A stretch of DNA of 64,000 nt from Cycas panzhihuaensis (Eukaryota > Cycadophyta), in assembly GCA_023213395.1 (NCBI GenBank), contig CM041465.1:98277741-98341740 (forward strand). Direction: 5' to 3'. The position numbers were made by a program, and so were the translations under genes. The notes below the pieces were generated by a model. It was not told the DNA's origin, ran no database searches, and worked only from the letters and a program-made list of their open reading frames with translations. Shown here one piece after another: positions 37,106 through 49,500 of this stretch. Each line of letters opens with the position of its first letter. The stretch's first letter is position 1.

Positions 37106-37927
37106 AAAATAGTAGCCTTCACAGAAAGTGCAATTAGATAGTGTAAATATGCTCCACATGACATGAAAATTAATGGGAATGTATGTATGAGTATCCTTTA
37201 TATATTGGAAGAAAGAAACTAGGAGTTTTAACTAATTTTAATCAATTTTCAGATGACCAAAAAGAGGGCTAGAAAATAATAAGAAAATAACAAAAAAATA
37301 AATTTTTGAAAGAGAAGTAGACATGGGAAAGGCAAAAAAACTACCCAAATCTATCTGGGAGACAAGGAGAAGTGCCCAATAATCTCAAACGTAGTAAGAG
37401 GAGTGAAGAAATTTGGAAAATGACTCAGAATAGAAACCCAAATATGAAATTTCTCCAAAAACTAAGATTACATGAGGAACAGATAGAAACATAGGTACAT
37501 AAGTGGAACAAACATGAAGGAGTAAAGAAGAAGTACCAAGATCTATTCATGAGACATAAGAGGAGTCCAAGAAGGTTCAAGCGTAGCTAAGGAAAGAAGA
37601 AGATAGTCAAAGAAATATTGGGAAGACACCCAAGTGAGAAGATATCATAATAGTGGTTTTGTGACTAAACGGAGGATAAAATCTCACATCAAAGTCTCTA
37701 AAAAATATACCAAAGAGTACGCAATAGCCAATATTATGCCTAGCAATTATTTATCCAATCCCAAATTACTATAGCAATGAAGAAAGTTCTTAATAGAGCA
37801 CTATAAAATAGAATCTTGTAAGAAAACCTAAAATATTTTTAAAATGTAATGTATTTTATTATATATTAAATTTAAAATTATTTTGATTAGATTAAGTTTT
37901 CACTTTCCCATTCAATTCACATTAATA
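37106..37927 (+). repeat. Probable 5' LTR region of GYP-H
   Basis: This non-coding stretch ends in cacattaata, three bases before a tRNA primer-binding site, so its right end is likely an LTR end (CA changed to TA). The left LTR end could not be fixed; it may lie near 36909 or within this stretch. No partner LTR is in the window. Confidence 0.5.
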
Positions 37928-37930
37928 TTT

Positions 37931-37942
37931 TGGTATTAGAGC
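37931..37942 (+). other. Primer-binding site of GYP-H (tRNA-iMet type)
   Basis: TGGTATTAGAGC differs by one C-to-T from the iMet consensus. Confidence 0.75.
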
Positions 37943-38089
37943 ATAATTTTTAAAACCCTTAGGAGTTTAGGAATTTTTGGAGGGAAAAAAAAAAACTTAT
38001 TAACTTATCATATGAAAAGAGTATATGAAAATTATATTTCAATACCAATTAACTGGTGAACTTTTAATTGAACCTCTTAAGAAAGAGTG

Positions 38090-39589
38090 TAGACAACAAA
38101 GGAAAATTATTGAACTAGAACAAGAGATAGAGTAAATATTCTTAAAGATGGAGCAAAATCTTGATTGGTTAACTCAACTTATGGCATAGGTTATTTTTCA
38201 ATAGGTTAATCCTCTTTAATAGCCAAAGGCAAGAAGAAGAAGAAAGATAAACCAGTAAAAGAAGAGACAAGTAAAGGTACCTAAGAGGGACCTGTAAATA
38301 GCTAGCAATATGAGGAAGAAGGAGATGACAGTCCTTTGATAATGCATCCATTCAATATAGAGGCAAAACTAGAATTGCCTATCTATGATAGAACCCTAGA
38401 TATTGAGAAGTTAGATAATTGCTTAGACCAATTAGATACATACTTTTCAATTTATGGGTATAAGAACCAATAGAGAATTATCTTTACTAGGTTAAAACTC
38501 TTTAAACATGTATTGATTTGGTAGAATGTATGCCTCAAATCCTATAATATGGTTGAAATCATATGGTGATAATTCAAAATTTTCATAAAGAAGAAAATTT
38601 ACCCCATTGTATATGAATAGTATTAGAGGATAAGATGGCAATATTATAAACAAGAAAGAGGCCAAAATGTCTAAGATTACACAACATAATTTTAGAAGAA
38701 AATTGTTGTATTATGCAACTCTTTACTAGACAAAAACATAATGCTAAAATATGTTATAGGACTACACCAACATATTTAGCAAGAACTTCAATTGTTTGAA
38801 GTGAAAAGCTTAATGAAGCCATCAAGAAAGTGATTGCCATAGAGAAGAGGAACAAGAAGATTTACATAGAGAGGAAAAGGTTTACACCTCAAGAAGGTAG
38901 TAATAAACCTACCTAAAGAAAGAAATTTCTAGGAAAAGTAGGACAGCAGTTAATTAGGGGATTTGGCAAGAAAAGACAAGCCAATACCACTCAAATCAAA
39001 GTCTCTTGCACACATTGTAAACAAATAAGTCACAACATAGAAGGTTGTTGGTTTTTACATCCAGAGAAGTGGTCTAAGAACAAGGGTAAAGTTATGGAAA
39101 AAGGTAAAGCTTTACTTAATTCTATAGGAGATGAAGATATTTGCAAAACTGAAGGAACCAATGAGAAGTTGATACTCATGGCCAATGTTGAACCTAAAAA
39201 CAACCATTAGTAGGTTGATCTAGAGATTATAGAAGAGCTCTTCATGGTGAGAATCTAAGTAAAATAAAGCATGGTTAATACTATTTTTGATAGAGGAATC
39301 CAAAAGAATTTAATCTGAGAGTCTAGTAAAGAAGTTGGGATTAAAGATACATGTACATCCAAAACCATATCCTCTTAGATGGCTACAAAAAGACTCTAAA
39401 CTATAGGTTACTCACTAATGTAAGTTCAAATGTATAATTTTATAAAGATTCATTGATGAAGTTGAATGTGAAGTAGTTCTTTTAGATGTCTGTCAAGTTG
39501 CATTTGGCAGCCTAAAATTCTATGATAGGGATAGAGTCCATCATAGGAGGCTAAGAAAGATTCGACTCATCAAGTATAATAATGATGGA
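38090..39589 (+). pseudogene. GYP-H gag and protease (Ty3/Gypsy), truncated by COP-G
   Basis: Gag core at 38365-38470 reads L-E-L-P-I-Y-D-R-T-L-D-I-E-K-L-D-N. The zinc knuckle CTHCKQISHNIEGC at 39007-39048 is an intact C-x2-C-x4-H-x4-C. The protease region begins near 39260 with F-D-R-G where D-S/T-G is expected, keeping the Asp. It continues to Y-D-R-D-x-V-H-H-R-R-L (39520-39560), then meets the COP-G LTR at 39590. The rest of pol is not found in the window. Several stops. Confidence 0.72.
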
Positions 39590-39888
39590 TGTTAATGCAT
39601 CAAGGTCATTAGGTTAATTATATGAAGGTGACTTTAGGTTAGTTAAGTCACATAGTTAAATGTAATTTTATTTACATTTAAGTGTAATTTTAGAATCATG
39701 TCATTAGATAGGAAACTCCTTTAGAAACCCTAATGCACATCCTCTGATATATAAGGCTAAATATGAAAGGAAGAGTCATAATTCTCACCTCTCATTTTTT
39801 CTCTCAATCTTCTTCTCTCTATTTTACTCTTATTATATGCTATTACTTTAGTGTAGTGGATTGTGGCAACTAGATCCTTCACCCAACA
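39590..39888 (+). repeat. 5' LTR of COP-G (299 bp)
   Basis: Starts TGTTAATGCATC, ends CACCCAACA, followed after two bases by the PBS. TATATAA at 39748-39754 is a plausible promoter box. Confidence 0.78.
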
Positions 39889-39890
39889 AC

Positions 39891-39902
39891 TGGTATCAAA
39901 AT
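39891..39902 (+). other. Primer-binding site of COP-G
   Basis: tggtatcaaaat matches the first eight bases of TGGTATCAGAGC. Confidence 0.7.
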
Positions 39903-42089
39903 TATTATTGACCATATTTCCCCACTAAGCTTATACAGAGCTATTAATGCCTCTTACTCATAATTCATGTAAGGTTTAGAGCTTATTTGAGAACTTTATT
40001 TTGTATTAGAGAGATTAAAATTATATTATTTTATATGTTGCTATATTTTATATGTGTGCAAAATTTTAGAGGTAAGAAAGACTATTTTTTGAAGTTATTT
40101 GGTTGCTGAAACAACTTCGAACAGCATTGAAGGCCTAAAATTTTATGAAAATTTTGACCATCTTAGATTTTGGTGAAATTTGATGTGTAGGGTTGTCCAT
40201 CCAAAAGGATCATTTTTGCCTTCTAGAGCATCTATAGATTCAACCTATAATAGCCAATTATGGCTAAAACATATATTTACCTATATAGATTATCTACTGT
40301 TAATTTCTTTAGATCTAATTAATTTCTGTTAAAATTCTTTAAGGGTTTTAGTAGAACTAGGAAAAACATATATTTTGGGTTTAGTCCCACTAAATTTCAT
40401 TGAGTTTCAAGTGTAAAATTTTCTAAAAAATCTCAAAATTCATGGATGAATAACCTCGAGCATTCTTCTCAATAAAATTCTTTAAATATGACCTAAAAAT
40501 CTAATTTTTTTTTTTATGATCTAATAGATTTATGTCTCAAGAGCATTTTGAGATCAATCTCATCAAATTTCATCCATTAATTAATGAAATCTTTATAGTT
40601 TTTTTTATGAATGCTGAATTTGCCTACTCAACCCTACAAAAAATATTTCGAAGGAATTTTAAGCAATTTTTTAGCTACTTTTTAAGTTGCTACAGAAGGA
40701 AAAGTTGATGTACGTGTCAAGATGAAGCTTTTGACATATTGAAGTTTAGATTTTCAGAGAGTGAATTTGGCAAGATTTTGCTTTTATGCCTTTTTTGAGT
40801 AGAAATTTTTTATACCTTTTCAAAAATTTGACTTTACTATCTTATATTAGAAATGGCATTCTAAACACTTTTTTCTTTTATTACAAATTTAAATTCCATC
40901 ATTTAGGCCTCCATATTTGTAAATTTTAGAAGATTTTACCCATTTATTATTATTTGTAAATTTTATAAAATAAAATCACAAAATAGGGTAAAATTAGCAT
41001 GTCTCTAGATTTAGAAAAATCATCATTTTAGTGGTAAGATCCATTTTTTGGCCCTTTATGGCTTTTATATTAAAATTTCTAAAAATATATTTAGAAACAT
41101 TATACCAAAGCAAGGGAAATGCTGGATTAGAAGCAACATTTAGTTTCCTTGCTAAACCTAGCATGCTCTTTCTATTTCCATATATAACATAAAGTAGCAA
41201 ATAAAGCAATAGCAATAACAAAGCAAGCACGGAAGGCAAACAAGCATATTGTCATCTTTCTATTTAGTTTTTAATTCAAGTTATTTAGAAATAACTTGCA
41301 CTAGTTCCTAAAAATAATCTCATCTATATAACTTATACCACTAGTTCTTGACTTATGCACACACTCATTTTGGTTGAAATAGACTATGGTTGGCCAAATT
41401 CTAGGCCCTAAGAGAGGTGTAAGTTTCATACTACGTCTGATCTAAACTAGAATAGTGTCAGAGGGATAGGTTAGCCATACCTACAACCTCTAATCATGGA
41501 TAATCCTGATAACCACCTAGAAAAACTAAAAATTTTAATCAATATTAAAATATACCCAGTCTAATATCTATCATAATTATGGGATACACACATACCGTTT
41601 GACTCTTCGAAGGAGGTATATAGATGCTCACTAGTGAACTAGGTGAGGACTGGAAGTACCTAGGCTCTACTATGATATGGATTTTATCACCAAGCGTAGG
41701 TGCAGGTATCTCAAGTAAAGACCCTAATATGCATACTAGAAGCCCCCTTAGGTATCAACACCTCAACTACTTTGGACTTGAGATAGAGGTTTGGGTTTGA
41801 TCACATATCCTATATCAAACTTGGTTTTTTAATTGTGTGCACCCACATGCCAACTTCTGCATGAGTATAATCTTGATTCTATGATCACATGATACATCAT
41901 TTATCTTTGTGATCCTCATATTGCCAGATATTATTGTATTAGGAGTATTTACCACAAGTGTTGGTGGCCTATTATCATTGCTTTCTACTTAATCATATTT
42001 CTCCCTACAACGCTAGGTGTATCAGCCACACATGTTAGTGGCATTTTTATTTACTATTTCTTCACTTCATCATCTTCACCATGTCTTCT
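39903..42089 (+). other. COP-G leader, about 2.2 kb, non-coding
   Basis: No protein homology in six frames; AT-rich with several poly-T runs. It is unusually long for a Copia leader, so an unrecognised old insertion is possible. Confidence 0.45.
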
Positions 42090-43500
42090 TAATTTAAGTA
42101 GAATGTAAACTACATCTAAAAGGGGAAAGACAATTAGGATCTATGGTATACTAGTGTAAAAAGTGCTACTAAGTATGAAGGCCTTTATAAAGCCCATATG
42201 TAGCTTACACTTGTCATTCTTATGATAGCAATGGTACCTGCCTCTAGAGGAATACCACCTATAGCTCCAGTAGATCCTGTAGATAAATTACGATAGAAAA
42301 TTAATGATGAAAAGATTTGTATAGGTATTCTATTTCTGACAGATCATTCCTTTCATAATCTAATTGATGAAGAACAATAGGATACAGCCTGGAAAGTCCT
42401 CGAGGATTTTAACAAGAATTTCAATGCAAAGTTTAACCTTGAATTTGTTCATCTAGTCTTAAAGATGAATAAGATGAAGATGTAGAAGGAACGTGCACAT
42501 GAAACAATCAATCTCTTTTGACCAATCAAACAAGTAATAGACAAGGATTTTAAGACCTAATATATTATATGGGCATTCCTCATATAGTCCTATCCACATA
42601 TACTTAATTATAAGAACTTGCTTGGGAGTCTTCAATCAAGTGGAATATTAAAGACACCTAACTTCAAAGCTCTTGTCAAGAAGTTTATAGAATTTAATAA
42701 GACCTTTGATACTGATTTTATAACTCCAGATCCTCTTCTAGATGTAGGTTTTGACATGGAAGAAGAAGTATGCTTCTCAAGGAATCAGGGTCCCTCTCAT
42801 AGTAGAGGAAATAACTAAGGAAGGGGTACATGATGAAGTAGAGGAAATCAACCACAAGCTTAATAGAACCCTTAACAACAGTAGCCTAGACAGTTTTGAG
42901 CCCAAGTGCCACTTTTTAATGTAAAGACAGTCAAGTCAAACTAATACTTAAAGGACTAGAAATTAGATTATCATGTACAAAAGGTATAATAGGAAAGGAC
43001 TCCTTACAAAGGACTGTTATATACCTCCATACAAGTTACCTAAGTTTCAACATAAATATAAAGCTTACAATGTTGATGAAACATATGAAGAATAGTTTGG
43101 TGGTGCAAATATTACTCTTGCACACATTCAAAGACTTAAGGGAAAAATCATTAATCAAACTAATTAGTATTTTGAAGCCTATTATGGCTATGCCACTTAT
43201 GATCTTGAATCACAAATGCAAACCCCTCTTGGAGCTACAAATAGCATAACTTCAAACACCTCCTCATGGATCAGGAATATAGGAGTGACATAGCATATGA
43301 TATATAATCAGGATCTATATTAAACTTTTGATTCTAATATATATGGTATCATTCACATGGCTAACAAATCCTAATAACTAGTCGAAGGTATTAGAAACAT
43401 ATGCCTGAATCTCCTAGGCTTAAGAGATTTCACATTACTTGATGTCTTGTATATTCCTAATCTGAAACAAAACATACTAACAATCCTAATGCATGAGTTA
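42090..43500 (+). pseudogene. COP-G gag and start of protease
   Basis: Gag-like sequence runs from about 42230. An open piece at 42618-42818 contains GSLQSSGILKTPNFKAL and an acidic E-E-E stretch. A worn Cys/His region follows near 42960-43080. The protease region at 43265-43490 reads S-W-I-R-N-I-G-V-T, where Copia has W-x-x-D-S-G-A-T, so the catalytic Asp is lost. Further on it has R-N-I-C-L-N-L-L-G-L-R-D-F and V-L-Y-I-P-N-L-K-Q-N, a conserved Copia segment. Confidence 0.72.
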
Positions 43501-43559
43501 CTAGTAAATGCAGATCAAGTAACATAAAATATATTAGGTAGAGAAATGGATAATTGTAC

Positions 43560-44898
43560 TACATTAGGCATAGATCAGATGGATTAAGAAAATTGAGGAA
43601 ATGAGACTAAGAGATTTGATGGACGAGTTTAAAAAATGAGAACTCCCAACATAGATAATGGATAAAAATAGACAAGATTATCTTTGGAACAATTTGATAT
43701 AAAAGTATCCAAGAATATCACTAATTGGGTCTTACAAATAGAGAACTATTTTAGGGTCTGTAACTCCATATCTAAGGAAAAGATAGAAATAACATCCTTA
43801 CACATAAATGAAAGGGTATTAAGGTGGTACTACTAGTGGAAAAAGATGGACTTACCAATGCAATAGACCTAGGAGAATCTAAGAGAAGGATTAATATAAC
43901 AATATGACGATTCTTGGAATATAGATTACTTCTCTTAGTTAACACGATTACATCAAGATGGAATAATCTAAGAGTATACAGAATAGTTCCAAACACTACA
44001 ATGTATGGTCTTAGAAAAGATACCACAGGAAGGTTTACTATAGACTTATATTAGTGGATTAAAAAATTAGATCAAATTTAGAGTTAAAGTAGCAGATCCA
44101 CCATAACTCCAAGTAGTAATTCAAATAACAAAGAATGTGGAGGTAGAACTCAGAGATAGTAGACTGACATATGTAAGGAAATATGGTCCACTATCATATC
44201 AGACCCATAATCCTAATGAGGCCAAATTAGAAACAAAAGTAAACCCCTCATTAGCTATAAGAAATACAATAGAAAGCTTAGGAACAACAAGAGAGGAGCA
44301 CATAAAGAAATAGATGTGCTTCAAGTATGGAGGGAAATGGAATAAGGAATACTAATACCTAGCAAAGAAGGTTTTCATGATCAATAATGACAATGCAGAA
44401 ATATCAAAAGTAGTACAAGAATAAGTAGAACAAGATGAGAGTGTAGGAAGGGAGGAAGATGAACTTCTAGAAATAGATACAGGGAATGTCCAGATATCCT
44501 TTTAGGCCATTATAGAGAAATAAGTATCCCCACAAACCCTAAGATTCTAAGGATAAATCAAGAGGATACTAATATCAATCTTCATAGATAGTGGGAGTAC
44601 ACACAATTTTATAAATAAGGCATTAGAAAAAAAACTAGGATTACAAGTGAAACCCCTCAATACATTCTAGATGTCAATAGCAAATGGGAGAACAATGTTG
44701 TGTGAAGGATATTGCAAAGAAACAACTCTTGAGATCAATGATTACAAGGTCATAACTTGTATGTTTGCCATGCCCATAGGCTAAGTAGATGTAGGTCTAG
44801 GAATTCAACTACTACAAATATTGGGGAATATTGTTACCAATTATATGATAAGATTTATGTGTTTTCAACAAAAGGGACATAAATATCGACTGCAAGCC
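43560..44898 (+). pseudogene. GYP-F gag and protease
   Basis: Gag shows R-V-L-R-W-Y-Y near 43815 and further capsid-like segments to 44130. A zinc-knuckle trace at 44320-44360 reads C-F-K-Y-G-G-K-W-N-K-E-Y with Cys/His changed to Tyr. The protease has FIDSGSTHNFI at about 44580-44613, an intact D-S-G active site, then L-Q-V-K-P-L and M-S-I-A-N-G. The stretch after 44820 leads into the CRV-E insertion (AAGCC at 44894-44898). Stops are present throughout. Confidence 0.78.
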
Positions 44899-45271
44899 TA
44901 TAACATAACCTCACCTTTCCTTAGCAAGAGGAAACCACCAATAAGTAAGGATGGACCGCTAAGTTGTCCAATAAGATGTAAGGCCGCTAGGGCCACCAAT
45001 AGAGTTATGTGTATGGACGGCTAAGTCGTCCAATAAGATGTAAGGCCATTAGGGCCACTAATAGAATCATTAAGGATGAAGACCCTTATGATTTAAAGGG
45101 TTAACCTACTCATAATGTTATTGAGTATGATATCTTGAAAGGAGAAAGTACTTCGGTACTCATTTTGGTGACTTATTTTCTGTGATCTGTTTGCGCATTC
45201 ATGTTTATTTGGCTTCAATTTCTGCTAATTATCAATTCTACGAGCCTTGATTGCTGAGAAGGAACGGTCTA
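44899..45271 (+). repeat. 5' LTR of CRV-E (373 bp)
   Basis: Starts TATAACATAACC (TG changed to TA) and ends GGTCTA (from GGTCCA). It contains a 62-bp tandem duplication. Confidence 0.92.
44951..45064 (+). repeat. 62-bp tandem duplication in CRV-E 5' LTR
   Basis: Copies start atggacc(g)gctaag at 44951 and 45013. The same pair exists in the 3' LTR (50930 and 50992), so the duplication predates this insertion. The unit holds a palindrome-like ggccgctagggcc core. Confidence 0.88.
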
Positions 45272-45273
45272 AG

Positions 45274-45285
45274 TGGTATCAGAGC
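45274..45285 (+). other. Primer-binding site of CRV-E (tRNA-iMet)
   Basis: TGGTATCAGAGC, perfect, two bases after the LTR. Confidence 0.95.
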
Positions 45286-46351
45286 TGCATTCGTGATCGT
45301 GGGAAGCTACCCGAAATAGCAAATTTTTTTTTTTTTCTTGTATGATTGAGTACTCTCTCTACCTAGGCAGAGATTGAGGAAAAACCTTCACTCAGTACTC
45401 TCTCCAAGAAGATTGAGGAACGGTAGCAGGACAGATTTGAGGTCGTGAAGCAAAGGGGAATTTTGACCTTTAGGTATCGCAAGCAATTTATTTCTTCTAT
45501 ATTTAATTCAATTTTTAAGCTTTCTTTTCTGCATTAGGTTATATTCCAAGGGTAGATAACACATTGGTGACTACCCTTCGTGTCATTTCCCACCTCTCCT
45601 TTCTGGGTAGATACCACCGCATATACCCCCTTTAGGATTCCAAAACCCTCCCTAGTGCAGGTAACCTATCGGTTGCTGAAGTCTTGCGGTGCAGTGATTA
45701 GCGGTTAGCGCCACAAAGTTACCTGCCCTGAACTTTTGCATCAGAAGTTTATTGGCAGGCCCATAAGACCAAGCACACCTCATTCTACAGTGGGTAGGAC
45801 ACATCTGATCATTCGATGTTTCCCTTGCCCTAATCTTAGTCACAAGCCATTGACTGCCTGAATTCAAAACTTATCAGAACAGTCAAGCCTCTCTAAAAAA
45901 GAAAAAAAAAAAAAGAAAAAAAGGAAAAAAAAAAAAAAAAACTCCACTTAGCTCTTGCTCAAAGTGCAAAAAAAAAAACCCTTATAACTCATATACCTCA
46001 ATTCGATCAACATCTCGTAAGGGTCATTTTGCACTAGGTTAGTCTATACCCCAATTTTTACTTTTTTTGTACTAGGGCCACTGGTGGGCCCCACCACTCC
46101 AAATTTACCTTAAAACTCATACATCCCATTTCGATAAGTTTTTTGTGCTCTTTCTAGTGGACTAAATATCCTGCTTATGTAATTCTGGGGTCAACAGGCT
46201 ATAGACACCCCACATTCCCTTATTTTGCCCCTTTCTTTCCCATATAGCAACTCCCTATTCTTCTATCCCGTTCTTTCTTGAATCTGTCCCACTTCGTTCT
46301 TTCCCTTATTTCTACTTACTCCCGCTTCTTTAATCCCTTTCCTCAACTTCA
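45286..46351 (+). other. CRV-E leader
   Basis: About 1.07 kb non-coding. It contains a 45-bp A-rich block (45895-45940) and a short direct repeat of a tactctct/agattgagga phrase (45349-45420). Confidence 0.6.
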
Positions 46352-47480
46352 ATGGCAAAAAATCAAACAGAAAAAATTTCTGAGTTGACCAATGATTTAT
46401 CTAACTTCAAAATAGAGGTCAGCGATAAACTTAGTAACATGCCTACCAAATCTGACTTGGATGACACCAAGAAAGATATTATCAAACTGTTTCAACAGTG
46501 GTTGTCATCCCATGCCCAAAGCACAGGAGCTTCTACCTCAATGGGCAACCAACCTCCTCCTTCTCCAGGAAGTAATGCACATACAAGAGGTTCTCCACCA
46601 AGACAACCATTTTTCCACCACAAGATCAACATTCCTACCTTTGATCCAGATGTGAATAGAGAGTGCACTTGAAGCTGGATTAATAAGTTAGAATCCTACT
46701 TCACTCTCCACTCGATGTCAGAAGAGGACCACTCTTATACGCTTCCATTCATTTAGATGGTCGAGCTCACCACTGGTTTAACTGGTGGAAGCGGGAATAT
46801 CCCTCTCACCAAACTTGGTCGCACTTCACTAGTTGTTTCTTCGAGCAATATGAAGATACGTGGAGTCAATCTTTTTTCACACAACTCACCCTGCTTAAGC
46901 AGACATCAACTGTAGAAGCTTACACGGATGAATTTCAAGCTTTATATAACTGCACGCCACAAAGCCAAAACTTGGACAAACAAATAGTGATTGATATTTA
47001 TGTGGCGGGACTCCAAGACCGTATTCAGATGAGATTAAAGACAATGGAAATTTACTCCCTTAAGGAAGCTTTCAAGTGGGCACGTATAATAGAAGCTGAG
47101 TTTGCAGTAGACAGACCCTCAACCATTCGACGGGATAACTCTTGGTTCTCACGCACTCGACAAGTAGATCTCCAGCGACCTTGACCTCGATTTCATGATG
47201 TGTCTCGTCCTCAAGCTGACTTCACACATCCTCGACCACGACAGGATGATTCTTGTCCATCTATTGATCGCCAGAATGAGGATACATCCACCAAAAGAGT
47301 CCAAATTTCTCAAGCTAAATCACAATGTCGACTTGAGGCTGGCCTTTGTATGTAGTGTGCAGAAAAGTGGACTTCTGGGCATGGTCGTTTTTGCAAGGCA
47401 TGGCGTATGGTTTTCTCCATTGACCCATCCCTCCCTCGGCGATCCCTCGATTCGACTCTAACCCGGAGGCGTGATGATAC
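46352..47480 (+). pseudogene. CRV-E gag
   Basis: Starts at ATG 46352. The first 106 codons are open, with a coiled-coil-like E-x-x-D-L-S-N-F-K head, a Pro/Ser linker and KINIPTFDPDVN. A TGA at 46670 interrupts the next segment, and the reading continues with W-I-N-K-L-E-S-Y-F. A frameshift follows before the open piece 46972-47184 (VIDIYVAGLQDRIQMRLK). A CCHC-like knuckle near 47344-47395 reads C-M-stop-C-A-E-K-W-T-S-G-H-G-R-F-C. This is a normal chromovirus gag in layout, broken by point changes. Confidence 0.85.
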
Positions 47481-48049
47481 CCATGATGATCCTGCACCAG
47501 ACCCCCAACCTGAAGTATCTATATCCGCTGTCACCACCTCCTCCTTCCCGAAACCCATAAGAGTTAGAGGCATTCTCCGCAAGACTCTAATATCTATCTT
47601 GATCGACGGTGGTGTGTCACTTAATTTCATTGATATTTCAATTGCTAGACAACTTAACCTATATATTATCCCAAAAACTGGCTTCACATGCTCTCTACCA
47701 GGGTACCAGAAACTCCATTATGCAGGTGTTATCAAAAACCTCCAAGTCTAAATTGGCTCATACCTTTTAGTATTAGACTTCTATGCCTTGTCAATAGGAG
47801 GATCTGATGCCATCTTAGGGATTCAATGGTTGCAAACACTAGGGACCTATAGCACGAACAACTCACCTACAAATCCATTCATTACTTTCAAAGACCACAT
47901 GGGGTGAAACCACAAAATTTACGGAATGTAATCCCCCCCTAACCAAGTGGTCTATCCTGGACGTATGAAACGCCATCTTCAATCTCACCTAGGGTATATA
48001 GTCTGCCTCAATAGTATTCAAATCGAACCACAAATTCATCCATATATCC
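47481..48049 (+). pseudogene. CRV-E protease
   Basis: The open stretch to 47751 has ILIDGGVSLNFIDISIARQL. The active site is D-G-G in place of D-S/T-G, with the catalytic Asp retained. After a stop it continues with L-V-L-D-F-Y-A-L and G-G-S-D-A-I-L-G-I-Q-W-L, the C-terminal protease segment, and a spacer to RT. Confidence 0.82.
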
Positions 48050-49030
48050 AGGATGTCATTACCCAATATGAATAAGTATTCGCCCCTCTACCTGCCACCA
48101 CCCCTCATGACCGTGGTTTCTTTCATACAATTGATCTCCAATCTAACCATGACCCTATCAGCCTTCGACCTTATCGTAACTCATACTTCCAAAAGAATGA
48201 AATCGAGAAACTCACAAATGAACTCCTTGACATGGGCATAATCCAACCTACTAAAAGCCCTTATGCAGCCCCAATTATCTTAGTTCAGAAGAAGGATGGC
48301 TCCTTTCGCCTCTATGTTGACTATAGGGAATTAAATAAGATTACCATCAAAAATAAGTTTCCCACCCCTTGCATAAATGACATGCTAGATGAAATCCATG
48401 GTGCAATCATCTTTTCTAAGTTAGACCTCCAATCTGGTTATTACCAAATCCCAATTGCCCCACAAGATTGTCATAAGACATCATTTTGCACACATCATGG
48501 CCATTTTGAGTTTCGAGCAATGCCCTTTGGCCTTTGTAATGTCCCAACAACCTTCCAAGCTCTCATGAATAGAATCTTTGGGCCCTACCTTCGAAAGTTT
48601 GTCATAGTTTTCTTTGATGACATTCTCATTTATAGTGCACACTGAATCTCCATATCCAACACTTAGAAATTGTTCTTCAAATATTGCAGAACCACCAACT
48701 CTATGCAAAACTATCTAAGTGTCAGTTTGGACAATCAGAACTCAAATATTTGGGTCATATCATATCATCAGAAGGGGTACGTGTAGACCCCGACAAAATA
48801 TCGGTCATCACAACGTGGCCAACACCTACCACTCTTACCCAACTACGAGCATTTCTTGGGCTCACAGGGTTTTATCGACGCTTTGTGCGTAACTATGCAA
48901 CTCTTGCCACCCCATTAATTAACCTCCTTCGTAAAGAGGTTTTTCAATGGTCCCGAAGTAGAGGCCGCCTTTTCCCACCTCAAGGTTGTAATGACCTCCA
49001 CTCCGGTCCTCATCACTCCTGATTTTAACT
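48050..49030 (+). pseudogene. CRV-E reverse transcriptase
   Basis: Open pieces are 48232-48645 and 48684-49022, in different frames. The first runs from MGIIQPTKSPYAAPIILV through FSKLDLQSGYYQIPI and MPFGLCN to FDDILIYS. The catalytic Asp pair is kept, with Phe-Phe-Asp-Asp in place of Tyr-x-Asp-Asp. The second has KYLGHIISSEGVRVDPDK and LRAFLGLTGFYRRFV, the connection/thumb. One stop and one frameshift at 48643-48683 separate them. A second frameshift near 48950 precedes RNase H. Confidence 0.9.
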
Positions 49031-49500
49031 AACCCTTCTAACTTGAATGCGATGCTTTAGGGTTTGGTTTAGGCGATGTCCTAATGCAAGACTCTCATCC
49101 CATTGCATTTGAAAGCCAGAAATTAAAAGATCACGAGCTTCACCTCTCTACATATCAGAAAGAAATGAAGGCTATTCTCCATGCTATTAATAAATGGAGG
49201 CAATATCTCTTAGGCTCTAAGTTCACTATTCTTACAGATCATTGTAGCCTCCATAATTTATTGACTCAGCCCGTCTTGTCGGAAGAACAAGCTAAGTGGG
49301 TTCATCGATTACAAGTCTTTAACTTCTCAATAGCATATAAAAAAGATAAAGACAATGCAGTGGCAGATGCTCTTTCATGTCTCCATCCTAACGACAATGT
49401 TCCGAACCCAAGCCTCCATGCCATCAACAACCCCCAACCCCTTTGGCTCGATGAACTATGTGTTGAAAATCAAGCCCAGTCAGACTATCCTAATTGGAGG
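49031..49500 (+). pseudogene. CRV-E RNase H
   Basis: E-C-D-A-L-G-F-G-L-G-D near 49045 carries the first catalytic Asp. The open frame from 49084 has YQKEMKAILHAINKWRQYL with Glu, LTDHCSL with the second Asp, and KDNAVADALSCL with the last Asp. Confidence 0.88.

Larger units (their letters stand above)
39590..43500 (+). mobile_element. COP-G: 5' part of a Copia retrotransposon
   Basis: It has a 299-bp LTR, PBS, a long leader and gag to protease. The element ends without pol or a 3' LTR near 43500-43560, where GYP-F gag begins. So either COP-G was truncated or GYP-F replaced its rest. Confidence 0.7.

Noticed and set aside
36965-37159. Minus-strand ORF with heptapeptide repeats
   Set aside because: Explained by the 21-bp minisatellite; no homology or start context.
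45895-45940. A-rich block that could be the tail of a retroposed transcript or SINE
   Set aside because: It lies within the CRV-E leader, with no target duplication and no SINE body upstream.
47310-47687. Minus-strand ORF of 125 codons in CRV-E
   Set aside because: Shadow of the gag-protease frame on the plus strand, which has recognisable motifs.
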